Shown: positions 19,348 through 27,920, counted from the stretch's first letter. The stretch is DNA of 64,000 nucleotides from Ferranicluibacter quercicola (GCF_021168455.1 NZ_JAJOZR010000009.1:62001-126000); one strand, 5' to 3'. Numbers and translations are program-made. The notes: generated from the letters alone by a model not told the origin.

Positions 19348-20118
19348 ATGACACCTGATGTGCGTCCGCTTGTTGCGGGGAACTGGAAGATGAACGGCCT
19401 GCGCGCCTCTCTCGACCAGATCAAGGCGATGGCCGAGGGGGTCACAAGCCCGCTGTCGGAAAAGGTCGAGGCGCTCATCTGCCCGCCGGCCACGCTTCTC
19501 TATGTCGCGACGGCCCTGTGCACCGACAGCCCGCTCGCCATCGGCGCCCAGGATTGCCATGTCGCCGTCTCCGGCGCGCATACGGGCGATATCTCCGCCG
19601 AAATGATCGCCGATTGCTTCGGGACCTACGTGATCGTCGGCCATTCCGAGCGCCGCACCGACCATGCCGAGACGGATGCGATCGTGCGTGCGAAGACGGA
19701 AGCCGTTCTGGCCGCCGATCTCGCTGCCATCGTCTGCATCGGCGAGACCGGCGACGAGCGCAAGGCCGGCCAGACGCTGGATGTCCTGAAGCGCCAGCTC
19801 GACGGCTCGCTGCCGCAGGACATCACGGCCGATAACACCGTCATCGCCTATGAACCCGTCTGGGCGATCGGTACCGGGCTGACGCCCACCGTGGCCGACA
19901 TCGAGGAAGCACACGCGTTCATGCGCAAGGAACTCACGGCGCGGTTCGGCGCCGAGGGTGCCGCGATGCGCATCCTCTATGGCGGCTCGGTCAAACCCGG
20001 CAATGCCGTCGAACTGATGGGCATCCCGAATGTCGATGGCGCGCTGATCGGCGGCGCCAGTTTGAAGGCGCAGGACTTCCTCGCCATCTACGGGGCATAC
20101 GAGCAGCTGCTCGGCTGA
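19348..20118 (+). CDS. tpiA: Triosephosphate isomerase
   Basis: TIM-barrel enzyme of 256 residues that interconverts dihydroxyacetone phosphate and glyceraldehyde 3-phosphate in glycolysis and gluconeogenesis. The N-terminal VAGNWKMNG (substrate lysine), the GHSERR catalytic histidine region, AYEPVWAIGTG (catalytic Glu and flexible loop) and YGGSVKP phosphate-binding segment are all present. Length is typical. ATG 19348 has CGGGAGAG about 10 bases upstream. secG follows about 200 bases downstream, an order common in bacteria. Confidence 0.97.
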   Translation: MTPDVRPLVAGNWKMNGLRASLDQIKAMAEGVTSPLSEKVEALICPPATLLYVATALCTDSPLAIGAQDCHVAVSGAHTGDISAEMIADCFGTYVIVGHSERRTDHAETDAIVRAKTEAVLAADLAAIVCIGETGDERKAGQTLDVLKRQLDGSLPQDITADNTVIAYEPVWAIGTGLTPTVADIEEAHAFMRKELTARFGAEGAAMRILYGGSVKPGNAVELMGIPNVDGALIGGASLKAQDFLAIYGAYEQLLG

Positions 20119-20316
20119 TCATCGGGGCTTGGAATAGCGGGCTGCTTGGTATATTGAGCCCGCGAAACCGAAATTCGCTGCGAGGACGCGGCCGGGAACA
20201 CGCGGCCGTTCCGTGCCCGGCTTTTCGTGAAGATTGCGGCAACAGAGACGTCAAGTGCGGGTGACGAACGGCGACACGGCCGGGGTCCGGCGCGCTTCAA
20301 GCCAGGACTGGACGAA

Positions 20317-20916
20317 ATGCAGGAAGTATTGCTTGTCATCTATCTCATGGTCGTGCTGGCGCTGATCGGCGTCGTGCTGATCCAGCGCTCGGAAGGCGGC
20401 GGTCTCGGCGTCGGCGGCGGTTCGGGCTTCATGTCCGCCCGCGGCACCGCCAATGCGCTGACGCGCACGACGGCGATCCTTGCCACGCTCTTCTTCGTGC
20501 TTGCCCTGGCCATGAGCATCTATGCTCGCTACCAGCCGAACGCGACCGACGTTCTCGACCGCATTCCGGGGACGACCAACAACGGTAACGGCGTTCTCGA
20601 TTCGCTGGGCGGCACCACCACGGCGCCTGCGACACCGGCACCCGCGACACCGGCTCCCGCCGCGCCGAGCAATGGCGTTCCCACCGGTGGCGACGCCCCG
20701 GCAACGACCGCACCTGCGACACCCGCGCCTGCGGCAACGACGCCGGCTGCGCCGGCTCCGTCGAACACCATGGCACCCGCCAGCAACACCATGGCGCCCG
20801 CCAACACGATGGCGCCTGCCGCGACGACCACGCCTGCCGCCCCGGCACCCGCGACGGACACGCCGGCGGCCACCCCGCCTGCAGCGACAGGCACGGGCGC
20901 ACCCACCGCTCAGTAA
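20317..20916 (+). CDS. secG: Preprotein translocase subunit SecG with long repetitive tail
   Basis: SecG, the small third subunit of the SecYEG channel. Residues 1-80 are typical: a first transmembrane helix (LLVIYLMVVLALIGVVLIQ), the conserved RSEGGGLGVGGGSGFMSARG loop, and a second helix. From about residue 100 to the end (199) the protein is an Ala/Pro/Thr-rich low-complexity tail with repeats of ATPAPA and NTMAPA, making it longer than most SecG proteins (75-150). The start ATG 20317 directly precedes the first helix and has AGGA 10 bases upstream. A strong terminator follows. Confidence 0.92.
   Translation: MQEVLLVIYLMVVLALIGVVLIQRSEGGGLGVGGGSGFMSARGTANALTRTTAILATLFFVLALAMSIYARYQPNATDVLDRIPGTTNNGNGVLDSLGGTTTAPATPAPATPAPAAPSNGVPTGGDAPATTAPATPAPAATTPAAPAPSNTMAPASNTMAPANTMAPAATTTPAAPAPATDTPAATPPAATGTGAPTAQ
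20764..20820 (+). repeat. Three near-identical 18-base repeats in secG
   Basis: Units at 20764-20781, 20785-20802 and 20803-20820 differ at only a few third-codon positions and encode NTMAPA. They lie within the low-complexity tail of secG, so the number of units could vary between strains through slippage or recombination. Confidence 0.85.
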
Positions 20917-20936
20917 GCCGAGCGCAGCCAAATCCG

Positions 20937-20970
20937 ACCGGCGGAACCTGTTTTCCGCCGGTTTTCTTTT
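20937..20970 (+). terminator. Rho-independent terminator after secG
   Basis: A perfect 10-bp stem (20937-20946 with 20953-20962) with a 6-base loop runs into TTTCTTTT. It separates secG from pyrG, implying that pyrG has its own promoter downstream or relies on read-through. Confidence 0.92.
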
Positions 20971-21060
20971 GTGCGTCATCGATGTCAGCGCCTCGAAATC
21001 TGGGGAGTTCGGCATTTTTCGATGGCGGAATCGATCTCGAAAAGGTATCCGGTCAAGCCC

Positions 21061-22689
21061 ATGGCGCGATATGTATTCATCACCGGCGGCGTGGTTTCGT
21101 CCCTTGGAAAAGGGATTGCCGCAGCCGCTCTCGGCGCGTTGCTGCAGGCCCGTGGTTATCGGGTGCGGCTTCGCAAACTCGACCCCTATCTGAACGTCGA
21201 TCCGGGCACCATGAGCCCGACGCAGCACGGCGAGGTCTTCGTCACCGACGATGGCGCGGAGACCGACCTCGACCTCGGTCACTACGAGCGCTTTACCGGC
21301 CGCTCGGCGACCAAGACCGACAACATCACCACGGGTCGCATCTACAAGAACATCATCGACAAGGAACGCCGTGGCGATTACCTCGGCGCGACCGTTCAGG
21401 TGATCCCGCACGTGACGAACGAGATCAAGAATTTCGTCACCGAGGGCAACGAGGACTATGATTTCGTCATCTGCGAGATCGGCGGCACGGTGGGCGACAT
21501 CGAGGCCATGCCGTTCATGGAGGCGATCCGCCAGCTGAAGAACGACCTGCCGCGCGGTGCCGCCATCTACGTCCATCTGACGCTGATGCCGTATATTTCC
21601 GCCGCGGGCGAGCTGAAGACAAAGCCGACGCAGCATTCCGTCAAGGAACTGCAGGCGCTGGGCATCCATCCGGACATCCTGCTGGTGCGCGCCGACCGCG
21701 AAATCCCGGAAGCCGAGCGGCGCAAGCTCTCGCTGTTCTGCAACGTCCGTCCGTCCGCGGTTATCCAGGCGCTCGACGTGGCGAGCATCTACGACGTGCC
21801 GATCGCCTATCACAAGGAAGGCCTTGATTCGGAAGTCCTGGCCGCCTTCGGCATCGAGCCCGCGCCGAAGCCGCGCCTCGACAGCTGGGAAAACGTCTAC
21901 GACCGGATCCGCACGCCGGAAGGCGAAGTCACGATCGCCATCGTCGGCAAATATACCGGCCTCAAGGACGCCTACAAATCGCTGATCGAGGCCCTCTACC
22001 ACGGTGGCATCGCCAACCGAGTGAAGGTCAAGCTCGAATGGATCGAGTCGGAGGTCTTCGAAAAGGAAGATCCGACGCCCTATCTCGAAAAGGTCAACGG
22101 CATTCTCGTGCCCGGTGGCTTCGGCGAGCGCGGTTCGGAAGGCAAGATCCTGGCCGCCCGTTTTGCGCGCGAACGCAAGGTGCCCTATTTCGGCATCTGT
22201 TTCGGCATGCAGATGGCCGTCGTCGAAGCGGCGCGGAACCTTGCCGGCATCGAGGAGGCATCCTCGACCGAGTTCGGCCCCACGGCCGAGCCCGTCGTCG
22301 GCCTGATGACCGAGTGGATCAAGGGCAACGAACTTCAGAAGCGGACGGCCTCCGGCGACCTCGGTGGCACGATGCGCCTCGGCGCCTACAAGGCCTCGCT
22401 GAAGAAGGGCACGAAGATTGCGGATATCTACGGCTCCGCCGATATCTCCGAGCGCCATCGCCACCGCTACGAGGTGAACATCGACTACAAGGACCGGCTC
22501 GAGAACTGCGGCCTCGTCTTCTCCGGCATGTCGCCGGACGGCGTGCTGCCGGAAACGATCGAATACGCGGATCACCCGTGGTTCATCGGCGTCCAGTACC
22601 ACCCGGAACTGAAGTCCCGCCCGCTCGATCCCCATCCGCTTTTCGCGAGCTTCATCGAAGCTGCGGTGGAGCAGACGCGGCTGGTTTAA
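21061..22689 (+). CDS. pyrG: CTP synthase
   Basis: Converts UTP, ATP and glutamine to CTP. The 542-residue length is standard. The N-terminal synthetase domain begins ARYVFITGGVVSSLGKGI (P-loop-like UTP/ATP site) and contains DPYLNVDPGTM. The C-terminal class I glutamine amidotransferase domain has the nucleophile in FGICFGMQ and the HPE-type histidine in QYHPELKSRP. ATG 21061 matches the conserved N-terminus; the open frame extends 30 codons upstream with unrelated sequence. The pyrG-kdsA-eno neighbourhood is typical of alphaproteobacteria, but here a toxin-antitoxin pair and two other genes lie between pyrG and kdsA. Confidence 0.97.
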   Translation: MARYVFITGGVVSSLGKGIAAAALGALLQARGYRVRLRKLDPYLNVDPGTMSPTQHGEVFVTDDGAETDLDLGHYERFTGRSATKTDNITTGRIYKNIIDKERRGDYLGATVQVIPHVTNEIKNFVTEGNEDYDFVICEIGGTVGDIEAMPFMEAIRQLKNDLPRGAAIYVHLTLMPYISAAGELKTKPTQHSVKELQALGIHPDILLVRADREIPEAERRKLSLFCNVRPSAVIQALDVASIYDVPIAYHKEGLDSEVLAAFGIEPAPKPRLDSWENVYDRIRTPEGEVTIAIVGKYTGLKDAYKSLIEALYHGGIANRVKVKLEWIESEVFEKEDPTPYLEKVNGILVPGGFGERGSEGKILAARFARERKVPYFGICFGMQMAVVEAARNLAGIEEASSTEFGPTAEPVVGLMTEWIKGNELQKRTASGDLGGTMRLGAYKASLKKGTKIADIYGSADISERHRHRYEVNIDYKDRLENCGLVFSGMSPDGVLPETIEYADHPWFIGVQYHPELKSRPLDPHPLFASFIEAAVEQTRLV

Positions 22690-22700
22690 AACGTTGATGC

Positions 22701-22730
22701 ATCGGCCTGTCATCTTCCCGGCAGGCCGAT
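22701..22730 (+). terminator. Inverted repeat after pyrG, probable terminator
   Basis: A perfect 9-bp stem (22701-22709 with 22722-22730) with a 12-base loop begins 12 bases after the pyrG stop. There is no T-run, so termination is only probable. Confidence 0.45.
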
Positions 22731-22797
22731 GATCATTGCGCACCACGGCGAGATATCTTAGCTTGGGTTCATTCAGGGCTTCAGGAGAGGTGTGCTT

Positions 22798-23073
22798 ATG
22801 GGCTCTATGACGGTCAATCTTCCAGACGACATCGTCGCATTGGTCGCAGCAAAGGTCGCATCCGGAGAGTACCTGAACGAGAGCGACGTCGTGCGAGACG
22901 GTCTGCTAACGCTTGTCGCACAGGATGACGCGTTGGATCGTTGGCTGAGAGATGACGTTGTTCCGAGCTATAAGGAGGTGAAGGCCAATCCTGAAAAGTC
23001 CGTATCTCTCGAAGAGGCCTTCGATGGTTTCCGTCGTCATGTGCGTGAAACGGCAGCACGCCTAAAAGCATGA
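22798..23073 (+). CDS. ParD-like type II antitoxin
   Basis: A 91-residue protein with a ribbon-helix-helix N-terminus (SMTVNLPDDIVALVAAKV, then GEYLNESDVVRDGL), the signature of ParD/CopG-type antitoxins. These bind and neutralise a partner toxin and repress their own operon. ATG 22798 sits 10 bases after AGGAG (22783-22787); ATG 22807 is an alternative. The stop overlaps the toxin start (ATGA), the usual coupling in such modules. Base composition and codons are less GC-rich than in the neighbours, suggesting acquisition. Confidence 0.85.
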   Translation: MGSMTVNLPDDIVALVAAKVASGEYLNESDVVRDGLLTLVAQDDALDRWLRDDVVPSYKEVKANPEKSVSLEEAFDGFRRHVRETAARLKA

Positions 23074-23387
23074 AGTATCGCGTTCGCTTCAGTGACGATG
23101 CGCGGCGCGATATTGAAGACCTCCTTGACCACATCCTGATTGCGAGCGGTGAACGTATCGCTTTCGCCTACATCGATCGCCTCGAGAGGTTTTGTCTTGG
23201 CTTCGAAACCTTTCCGAAACGCGGCACCGCGCGACCTCAAGATGGGATTGACCTTCGTACGGTCGGTTTTGAGAGAAGCGCAACGGTGGCTTTTTCGGTA
23301 AAGGATGATGAGGTCATGATTGTGCGGATCCTGTATAGAGGCCGCAGTTTCGTTTTCCAACAAAACGATGATCTGCCAGACGGCTGA
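23070..23387 (+). CDS. RelE/ParE-family toxin
   Basis: A 105-residue protein with the RelE/ParE pattern: KYRVRFSDDARRDIEDLLDHI at the N-terminus, the central FPKRG loop and C-terminal VRILYRGR. ParE toxins inhibit DNA gyrase whereas RelE toxins cut mRNA; the DI..L..HI...G....A....DRLE arrangement and the ParD-like partner favour ParE. It overlaps the antitoxin gene by 4 bases. It should not be confused with topoisomerase parE at 9985-12117, which is unrelated. No mutation that would inactivate it is visible. Confidence 0.85.
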   Translation: MKYRVRFSDDARRDIEDLLDHILIASGERIAFAYIDRLERFCLGFETFPKRGTARPQDGIDLRTVGFERSATVAFSVKDDEVMIVRILYRGRSFVFQQNDDLPDG

Positions 23388-23465
23388 ACGTCGGCTCCGA
23401 TCCATCAAAACCTTCTTTTAACATTTACCTGTCATTCATCTCTTTCGAACCTTGGATCGAGAGCG

Positions 23466-24038
23466 ATGCGTGTATTGATTTTCGTCGCCCTGATGGCGCT
23501 TGCCGGCTGTGCGACGGCGCCCAAGAACACCCGGAATGCCTGCGCGATCTTCGAGCAGCGCGACGGCTTGTTCAACAACTGGCAGCGTGCCGCGCGGCAT
23601 GCCGAGAAGCAGTATGGCGTGTCCGTGCCCATTCTGATGGCGACGATCCAGACCGAGTCGAATTTCCGTCCGCATGCCAAGCCGCCGCGCACGAAGCTCT
23701 TCGGCTTCATCCCGTGGAAGCGCGTCTCCAGCGCCTACGGCTACTCCCAGGCGCTCGACGGCACATGGAACGAGTACCGTGCCTCGACGGGGCGATGGAT
23801 GGCCAAGCGGTCGAACTTCTCCGACGCCATTCATTTCGTCGGCTGGTATCATGCCCGCAATCACCGCAAGAACGGCATCGGCCTGAACGATGCCTATAAT
23901 CTCTATCTCGCCTATTACTCGGGCGATGCGGGCTATGCGCGCGGCTCCTGGCGCGGCAATGCCGGGCTGCAGGCGACCGCCCGCCGTTCGGCAGCCCTGG
24001 CATCGTCCTATGCCAGCCAGTTGCGTAACTGCAATTAG
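23466..24038 (+). CDS. Lysozyme-like/SLT-type lipoprotein
   Basis: A 190-residue protein with a lipoprotein signal ending LAGC (lipidated C15). The mature part resembles a lytic transglycosylase SLT/lysozyme-like domain: VSVPILMATIQTESNFRP contains the candidate catalytic glutamate in QTES, followed by SAYGYSQALDGTW, matching the 'GLMQ' segment, and a C-terminal YLAYYSGDAGYARG. Such outer-membrane lipoproteins cleave peptidoglycan glycan strands. It is preceded by a T-rich region, so it probably has its own promoter. Confidence 0.82.
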   Translation: MRVLIFVALMALAGCATAPKNTRNACAIFEQRDGLFNNWQRAARHAEKQYGVSVPILMATIQTESNFRPHAKPPRTKLFGFIPWKRVSSAYGYSQALDGTWNEYRASTGRWMAKRSNFSDAIHFVGWYHARNHRKNGIGLNDAYNLYLAYYSGDAGYARGSWRGNAGLQATARRSAALASSYASQLRNCN

Positions 24039-24154
24039 GACGGAAATATCCGGTCCGTCCTGACGCACCAACTCCAGCCTTGAATTGTCGGCCCGAAGAT
24101 GCCAAGCACCGGGGAGCGCTCGGTCCGTGCCGGCGTGACGAGGAGAAGCGGACG

Positions 24155-25060
24155 ATGAAAGACGACCGACCGGGCATTGCAGGCCATGTCCGACGCCATC
24201 TCGATCATCTCGTCCTGCCGGTCGGCGCACTCGCCACGGCACGCCAGCGCCTGTCGAGCCTCGGCTTCACCGTCGCCAGCGATGCGCTCCACCCCTTCGG
24301 CACCGAGAATGCCTGCGTCTTTCTCGCCGACAAGACCTATCTGGAGCCGCTCGCCATTGCCCAGCGCGAGGACGGCGAAGCCGCCGCCCTGCAGGGCAAT
24401 GCCTTCGTGGCGCGCGATCTTGCCTATCGTTTTCGCCGCGGTCAGGATGGCTTTTCCGCCCTCGTCTTTTCCACGGACGACGCCGTCGCCGACCATGCCC
24501 GGTTTCAAGACCATGGCCTGTCCGGCGGCAATATTCTCGAATTCTCCCGTCCGATGAAACGGCCGGACGGCGAAGATGCGATCGGCCAGTTCCGGCTGGC
24601 CTTCGCCAGCGACCTGCGCGCGCCGGATATGTTCTGCTTCACCTGTCAGCGCGTGCAGCCGCTTCCCGCCGACCGCACCGCGCTCGAAACACATGCCAAC
24701 GGGGTGACCGGCATCCGGCAGGTGATCCTGTCCGAGCCCAATCCGACCGACTTTCAGTACTTCCTTCAGGAGGTCGTGGACGAGCGCGAAACGGAGGCGC
24801 ATTCGTTCGGCATGGACATTCCTGCCGCCAATGCCCACATCTCCGTCCTGAACGAGGCCGGCATGCGGGGCTTCCTCGGTGTCGAAGAGCCGCTGACGGA
24901 GCGCGGCCTCCGGGCCCGTGCGATCGTCTTCACGGTCGGGAACATCGCCGCCACTGAAGCCCTGCTGGCCGCCAATGCCACCGACCATGTCAAACGGGAC
25001 GGCCGCCTGATCGTGCCTCCGGCACCCGGACAGGGCGCCATTTTCGTATTTGGAGAATGA
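24155..25060 (+). CDS. Glyoxalase-like/VOC family protein
   Basis: A 301-residue protein starting with a VOC module: HLDHLVLPVG provides the first metal-type histidine, followed by LGFTVASDALHPFGTENACVFL, the pattern of the glyoxalase-like domain. A second VOC-like half is seen around NGVTGIRQVILSEPNPTDF. Members bind a metal and act on diverse small molecules; no substrate can be named. AGGAG lies about 10 bases before ATG 24155. kdsA begins directly behind its stop, so the two genes are probably co-transcribed. Confidence 0.8.
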   Translation: MKDDRPGIAGHVRRHLDHLVLPVGALATARQRLSSLGFTVASDALHPFGTENACVFLADKTYLEPLAIAQREDGEAAALQGNAFVARDLAYRFRRGQDGFSALVFSTDDAVADHARFQDHGLSGGNILEFSRPMKRPDGEDAIGQFRLAFASDLRAPDMFCFTCQRVQPLPADRTALETHANGVTGIRQVILSEPNPTDFQYFLQEVVDERETEAHSFGMDIPAANAHISVLNEAGMRGFLGVEEPLTERGLRARAIVFTVGNIAATEALLAANATDHVKRDGRLIVPPAPGQGAIFVFGE

Positions 25061-25062
25061 CC

Positions 25063-25902
25063 ATGAAAACCAATGATTCCGTCGTCGTCGGCGAGGGTGC
25101 GCGCGCCGTCACCTTCTCGCAAGGGTCGAAGCTGTCGCTTATCGCCGGCCCCTGCCAGATGGAGAGCCGCGACCATGCCTTCATGATCGCCGGCCGCATG
25201 GTGGAACTCTGCGACAAGCTCGGCCTCGGTCTCGTCTACAAGTCGTCCTTCGACAAGGCCAACCGCACATCGCTGTCCGGCAAGCGCGGCATCGGCCTCG
25301 AAAAGGCGATGGAGATCTTTGCCGATCTGAAAGCGGAATACGGCTTTCCCGTCCTCACCGACATCCACACCGAAGAACACTGCGCGCTCGTCGCGCCCAC
25401 GGTCGATATCCTGCAGATTCCGGCCTTCCTCTGCCGCCAGACGGACCTGCTCGTCGCTGCCGCGAAGACCGGCCGCACGATCAACGTGAAGAAGGGTCAG
25501 TTCCTCGCGCCCTGGGACATGAAGAACGTGCTGTCGAAGTTCACCGAAAGCGGCAATCCGAACGTTCTCCTGTGCGAACGCGGCGCCTCCTTCGGTTACA
25601 ACACGCTCGTCTCCGACATGCGCTCGCTGCCGATCATGGCGGGCCTCGGCGCGCCGGTGGTGTTCGATGCGACGCATTCGGTCCAGCAGCCGGGCGGGCA
25701 GGGCACCTCCTCCGGCGGCCAGCGCGAATTCGTCGAAACGCTGGCGCGTGCCGCCGTTGCGGTCGGCGTCGCCGGTGTCTTCATCGAGACGCATGAGGAT
25801 CCGGACAACGCACCGTCGGACGGTCCGAACATGGTCGCGATCGACGACATGCCGCGTCTGCTCGAGACGCTGCTCGCCTTCGACGCGATCGCCAAGCGCT
25901 GA
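25063..25902 (+). CDS. kdsA: 3-deoxy-8-phosphooctulonate synthase (Kdo-8-P synthase)
   Basis: Condenses phosphoenolpyruvate with arabinose 5-phosphate to Kdo-8-phosphate for lipopolysaccharide. The 279-residue TIM barrel shows SSFDKANRTS, PAFLCRQTDL, INVKKGQF and GGQREFVETLARAAVAVG. C31 in AGPCQMESRD occupies the position that is Asn in E. coli KdsA and Cys in metal-dependent enzymes, so this should be a metal-dependent type. ATG 25063 is preferred because GGAG (25052-25055) is 7 bases upstream; ATG 25057 overlaps the previous stop but is too close to that site. Confidence 0.95.
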   Translation: MKTNDSVVVGEGARAVTFSQGSKLSLIAGPCQMESRDHAFMIAGRMVELCDKLGLGLVYKSSFDKANRTSLSGKRGIGLEKAMEIFADLKAEYGFPVLTDIHTEEHCALVAPTVDILQIPAFLCRQTDLLVAAAKTGRTINVKKGQFLAPWDMKNVLSKFTESGNPNVLLCERGASFGYNTLVSDMRSLPIMAGLGAPVVFDATHSVQQPGGQGTSSGGQREFVETLARAAVAVGVAGVFIETHEDPDNAPSDGPNMVAIDDMPRLLETLLAFDAIAKR

Positions 25903-26039
25903 GGCCTGTCGCCCGAACCTGAGACGCGGTTTCGGGACGACGACAGGCATTCGAACGGCGCAAAGGCGCTGCCATTGTAATTTCATGGCCGTCGATTAAG
26001 ACAAGCCATCCGCCCAAACCCAAGGACAGGGAAGAGACC

Positions 26040-27314
26040 ATGACAACCATCATCGACATCATCGGCCGCGAAATTCTGGACAGCCGAGGCAATCCGACGG
26101 TCGAAGTCGACGTGCATCTCGAAGACGGAAGCTTCGGCCGCGCAGCCGTTCCCTCCGGTGCCTCCACGGGCGCGCATGAGGCGGTGGAACTGCGCGATGG
26201 TGGCTCGCGCTACCTCGGCAAGGGCGTCGAACGCGCCGTCGAATTCGTCAACGGCGAAATCTACGAAGCCATCGGCGGTCTCGATGCCGAGAACCAGATC
26301 CAGATCGATCAGGTCATGATCGAACTCGACGGCACCGAGAACAAGTCGCGCCTCGGCGCCAACGCCATCCTCGGCGTCTCGCTCGCCGTGGCCAAGGCTG
26401 CCGCCGAATCGGCCGGTCTGCCGCTCTACCGCTACATCGGCGGCCCGAACGCCCATTATCTGCCGGTGCCGATGATGAACATCATCAACGGCGGCGCGCA
26501 TGCCGACAACCCGATCGATTTCCAGGAATTCATGATCGTTCCCGTCGGCGCCGACTCGATCCGCGACGCCGTGCGCATGGGCTCGGAAGTGTTCCACACG
26601 CTGAAGAAGCAGCTGTCGGCCGACGGCCACAACACCAATGTCGGCGACGAAGGCGGCTTCGCGCCCGGCCTCGCCTCCGCACCGGCGGCGCTCGACTTCA
26701 TCATGAGCTCGATCGAAAAGGCCGGCTACAAGCCCGGCGAAGACATGTATATCGCGCTCGATTGCGCCTCGACCGAGTTCTTCAAGGATGGCAAGTACCA
26801 CCTCGAAGGCGAAGGCCGCGTGCTCGAGCCGGAAGCCATGGCCGACTACCTTGCCGAACTCGCGGCCAAGTATCCGATATTCTCGATCGAGGACGGCATG
26901 GGCGAAGACGACTGGAACGGCTGGAAGTATCTGACCGACAAGATCGGCTCGAAGGTCCAGCTGGTCGGCGACGATCTCTTCGTCACCAACTCCAAGCGTC
27001 TGCGCGACGGCATCAAGATGGGTGTCGCCAACTCGATCCTCGTCAAGGTCAACCAGATCGGCTCGCTGTCGGAAACGCTCGACGCCGTGGAAACCGCGCA
27101 CAAGGCCCGTTACTCCGCCGTCATGTCGCACCGCTCGGGCGAAACGGAAGACAGCACGATCTCCGACCTCGCTGTCGCCACCAACTGCGGCCAGATCAAA
27201 ACCGGCTCGCTGGCCCGTTCCGACCGGACCGCGAAGTACAACCAGCTGATCCGCATCGAAGAGCAGCTCGGCCCCCAGGCACAGTACATGGGTCGCTCCA
27301 TCCTGCGCGGCTGA
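26040..27314 (+). CDS. eno: Enolase
   Basis: Phosphopyruvate hydratase (424 residues), converting 2-phosphoglycerate to phosphoenolpyruvate. Conserved parts are REILDSRGNPTVEV, SGASTG, the NIINGGAHADN region, GDEGGFAP (catalytic Glu), SIEDGMGEDDW and GDDLFVTN for Mg2+, and SHRSGETED near the catalytic Lys. GGGAAGAG precedes ATG 26040 and a strong terminator follows. It supplies PEP, which is also a substrate of the neighbouring kdsA product. Confidence 0.97.
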   Translation: MTTIIDIIGREILDSRGNPTVEVDVHLEDGSFGRAAVPSGASTGAHEAVELRDGGSRYLGKGVERAVEFVNGEIYEAIGGLDAENQIQIDQVMIELDGTENKSRLGANAILGVSLAVAKAAAESAGLPLYRYIGGPNAHYLPVPMMNIINGGAHADNPIDFQEFMIVPVGADSIRDAVRMGSEVFHTLKKQLSADGHNTNVGDEGGFAPGLASAPAALDFIMSSIEKAGYKPGEDMYIALDCASTEFFKDGKYHLEGEGRVLEPEAMADYLAELAAKYPIFSIEDGMGEDDWNGWKYLTDKIGSKVQLVGDDLFVTNSKRLRDGIKMGVANSILVKVNQIGSLSETLDAVETAHKARYSAVMSHRSGETEDSTISDLAVATNCGQIKTGSLARSDRTAKYNQLIRIEEQLGPQAQYMGRSILRG

Positions 27315-27338
27315 GTCTTCTGACTGCACCTCATACAG

Positions 27339-27370
27339 GCCCGGGCGTCCGCGAGGACGTCCGGGCTTTC
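27339..27370 (+). terminator. Rho-independent terminator after eno
   Basis: A 12-bp stem (27339-27350 with 27355-27366, one G-T pair) closes a GCGA tetraloop of GNRA type and is followed by TTTCGCGTTT. It lies 24 bases after the eno stop. Confidence 0.85.
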
Positions 27371-27470
27371 GCGTTTCCGCCCCGCGGCTTCCCCGATGTG
27401 CGTTATGGTCAACGCTCGATTAACACATGCCTGCTAGCGTGGAGCCAGTAGCGTAGCAGGGCGTCAGCGT

Positions 27471-27779
27471 ATGTGGACCAAGCATCATCGGAAGCGGAAA
27501 CTCGGGCGGTTTGCCATGCCGCTCATCACCGTCGCTTTCCTTTCCTATTTTTCCTATCATTCGATCCACGGCGACTTCGGCCTGCGGGCGACGGAGGTCT
27601 TCGACCGCCAGCGCGTCGAGCGGCTGGCAACGCTGAAGGATCTGACCGAGAAGCGCCAAATCCTTGAAAAGGAAGTCGCTTTGCTCAGCGATGGCTCCAT
27701 GGAGCGGGATATGCTGGACGAAAAGGCGCGCTTCGGGCTGAACATGTCGCGTGCCGACGAGATCGTCATTTTCCATTGA
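27471..27779 (+). CDS. FtsB/DivIC septum formation initiator family protein
   Basis: A 102-residue bitopic protein: short basic N-terminus (KHHRKRKLGR), one transmembrane helix (about residues 17-32), then a coiled coil (about residues 42-75, ERLATLKDLTEKRQILEKEV) and a C-terminal MLDEKARFGLNM segment typical of the FtsB/DivIC family. FtsB bridges FtsQ and FtsL in the divisome. The location between eno and pdhA is the usual one for this gene in alphaproteobacteria. Confidence 0.85.
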   Translation: MWTKHHRKRKLGRFAMPLITVAFLSYFSYHSIHGDFGLRATEVFDRQRVERLATLKDLTEKRQILEKEVALLSDGSMERDMLDEKARFGLNMSRADEIVIFH

Positions 27780-27834
27780 GGGGTTGAGTTAACCGGAAAG
27801 ACGTTAATCATTATTTATACAGTTTTTTCAGATG

Positions 27835-27863
27835 CTTGTACTGAATATAAGCCATGCAAATAT
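27835..27863 (+). promoter_or_regulatory. Candidate pdhA promoter
   Basis: CTTGTA (27835-27840) and AAATAT (27858-27863) are 17 bases apart in an unusually AT-rich stretch about 65 bases before pdhA. It is a fair match to the alphaproteobacterial housekeeping sigma consensus. The exact -10 register is uncertain. Confidence 0.4.
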
Positions 27864-27887
27864 AGCATTGCTGTTGTCACGCTCTTT

Positions 27888-27920
27888 CCCTATGGTAGCC
27901 GCAAAACGCAAACCATAGGG
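27888..27920 (+). promoter_or_regulatory. Inverted repeat overlapping the pdhA ribosome binding site
   Basis: CCCTATGGT (27888-27896) and ACCATAGGG (27912-27920) are perfect inverted repeats with a 15-base spacer. The last GGG is the first part of the GGGAGGA ribosome site of pdhA (ATG 27929). In RNA the hairpin could hide that site; in DNA the dyad could be an operator. I cannot tell which. Confidence 0.5.

Noticed and set aside
20626..20880. Short repeats resembling a CRISPR or minisatellite
   Set aside because: The repeats are in frame, encode the Ala/Pro/Thr tail of SecG, have no spacers and no cas genes nearby.
20251..22746. Minus-strand open frame of about 830 codons across secG and pyrG
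   Set aside because: It crosses a strong terminator and two conserved genes; shadow only.
24037..24061. 8-bp inverted repeat at the end of the transglycosylase-like gene
   Set aside because: It overlaps the stop codon and has no T-run; too weak to call a terminator.
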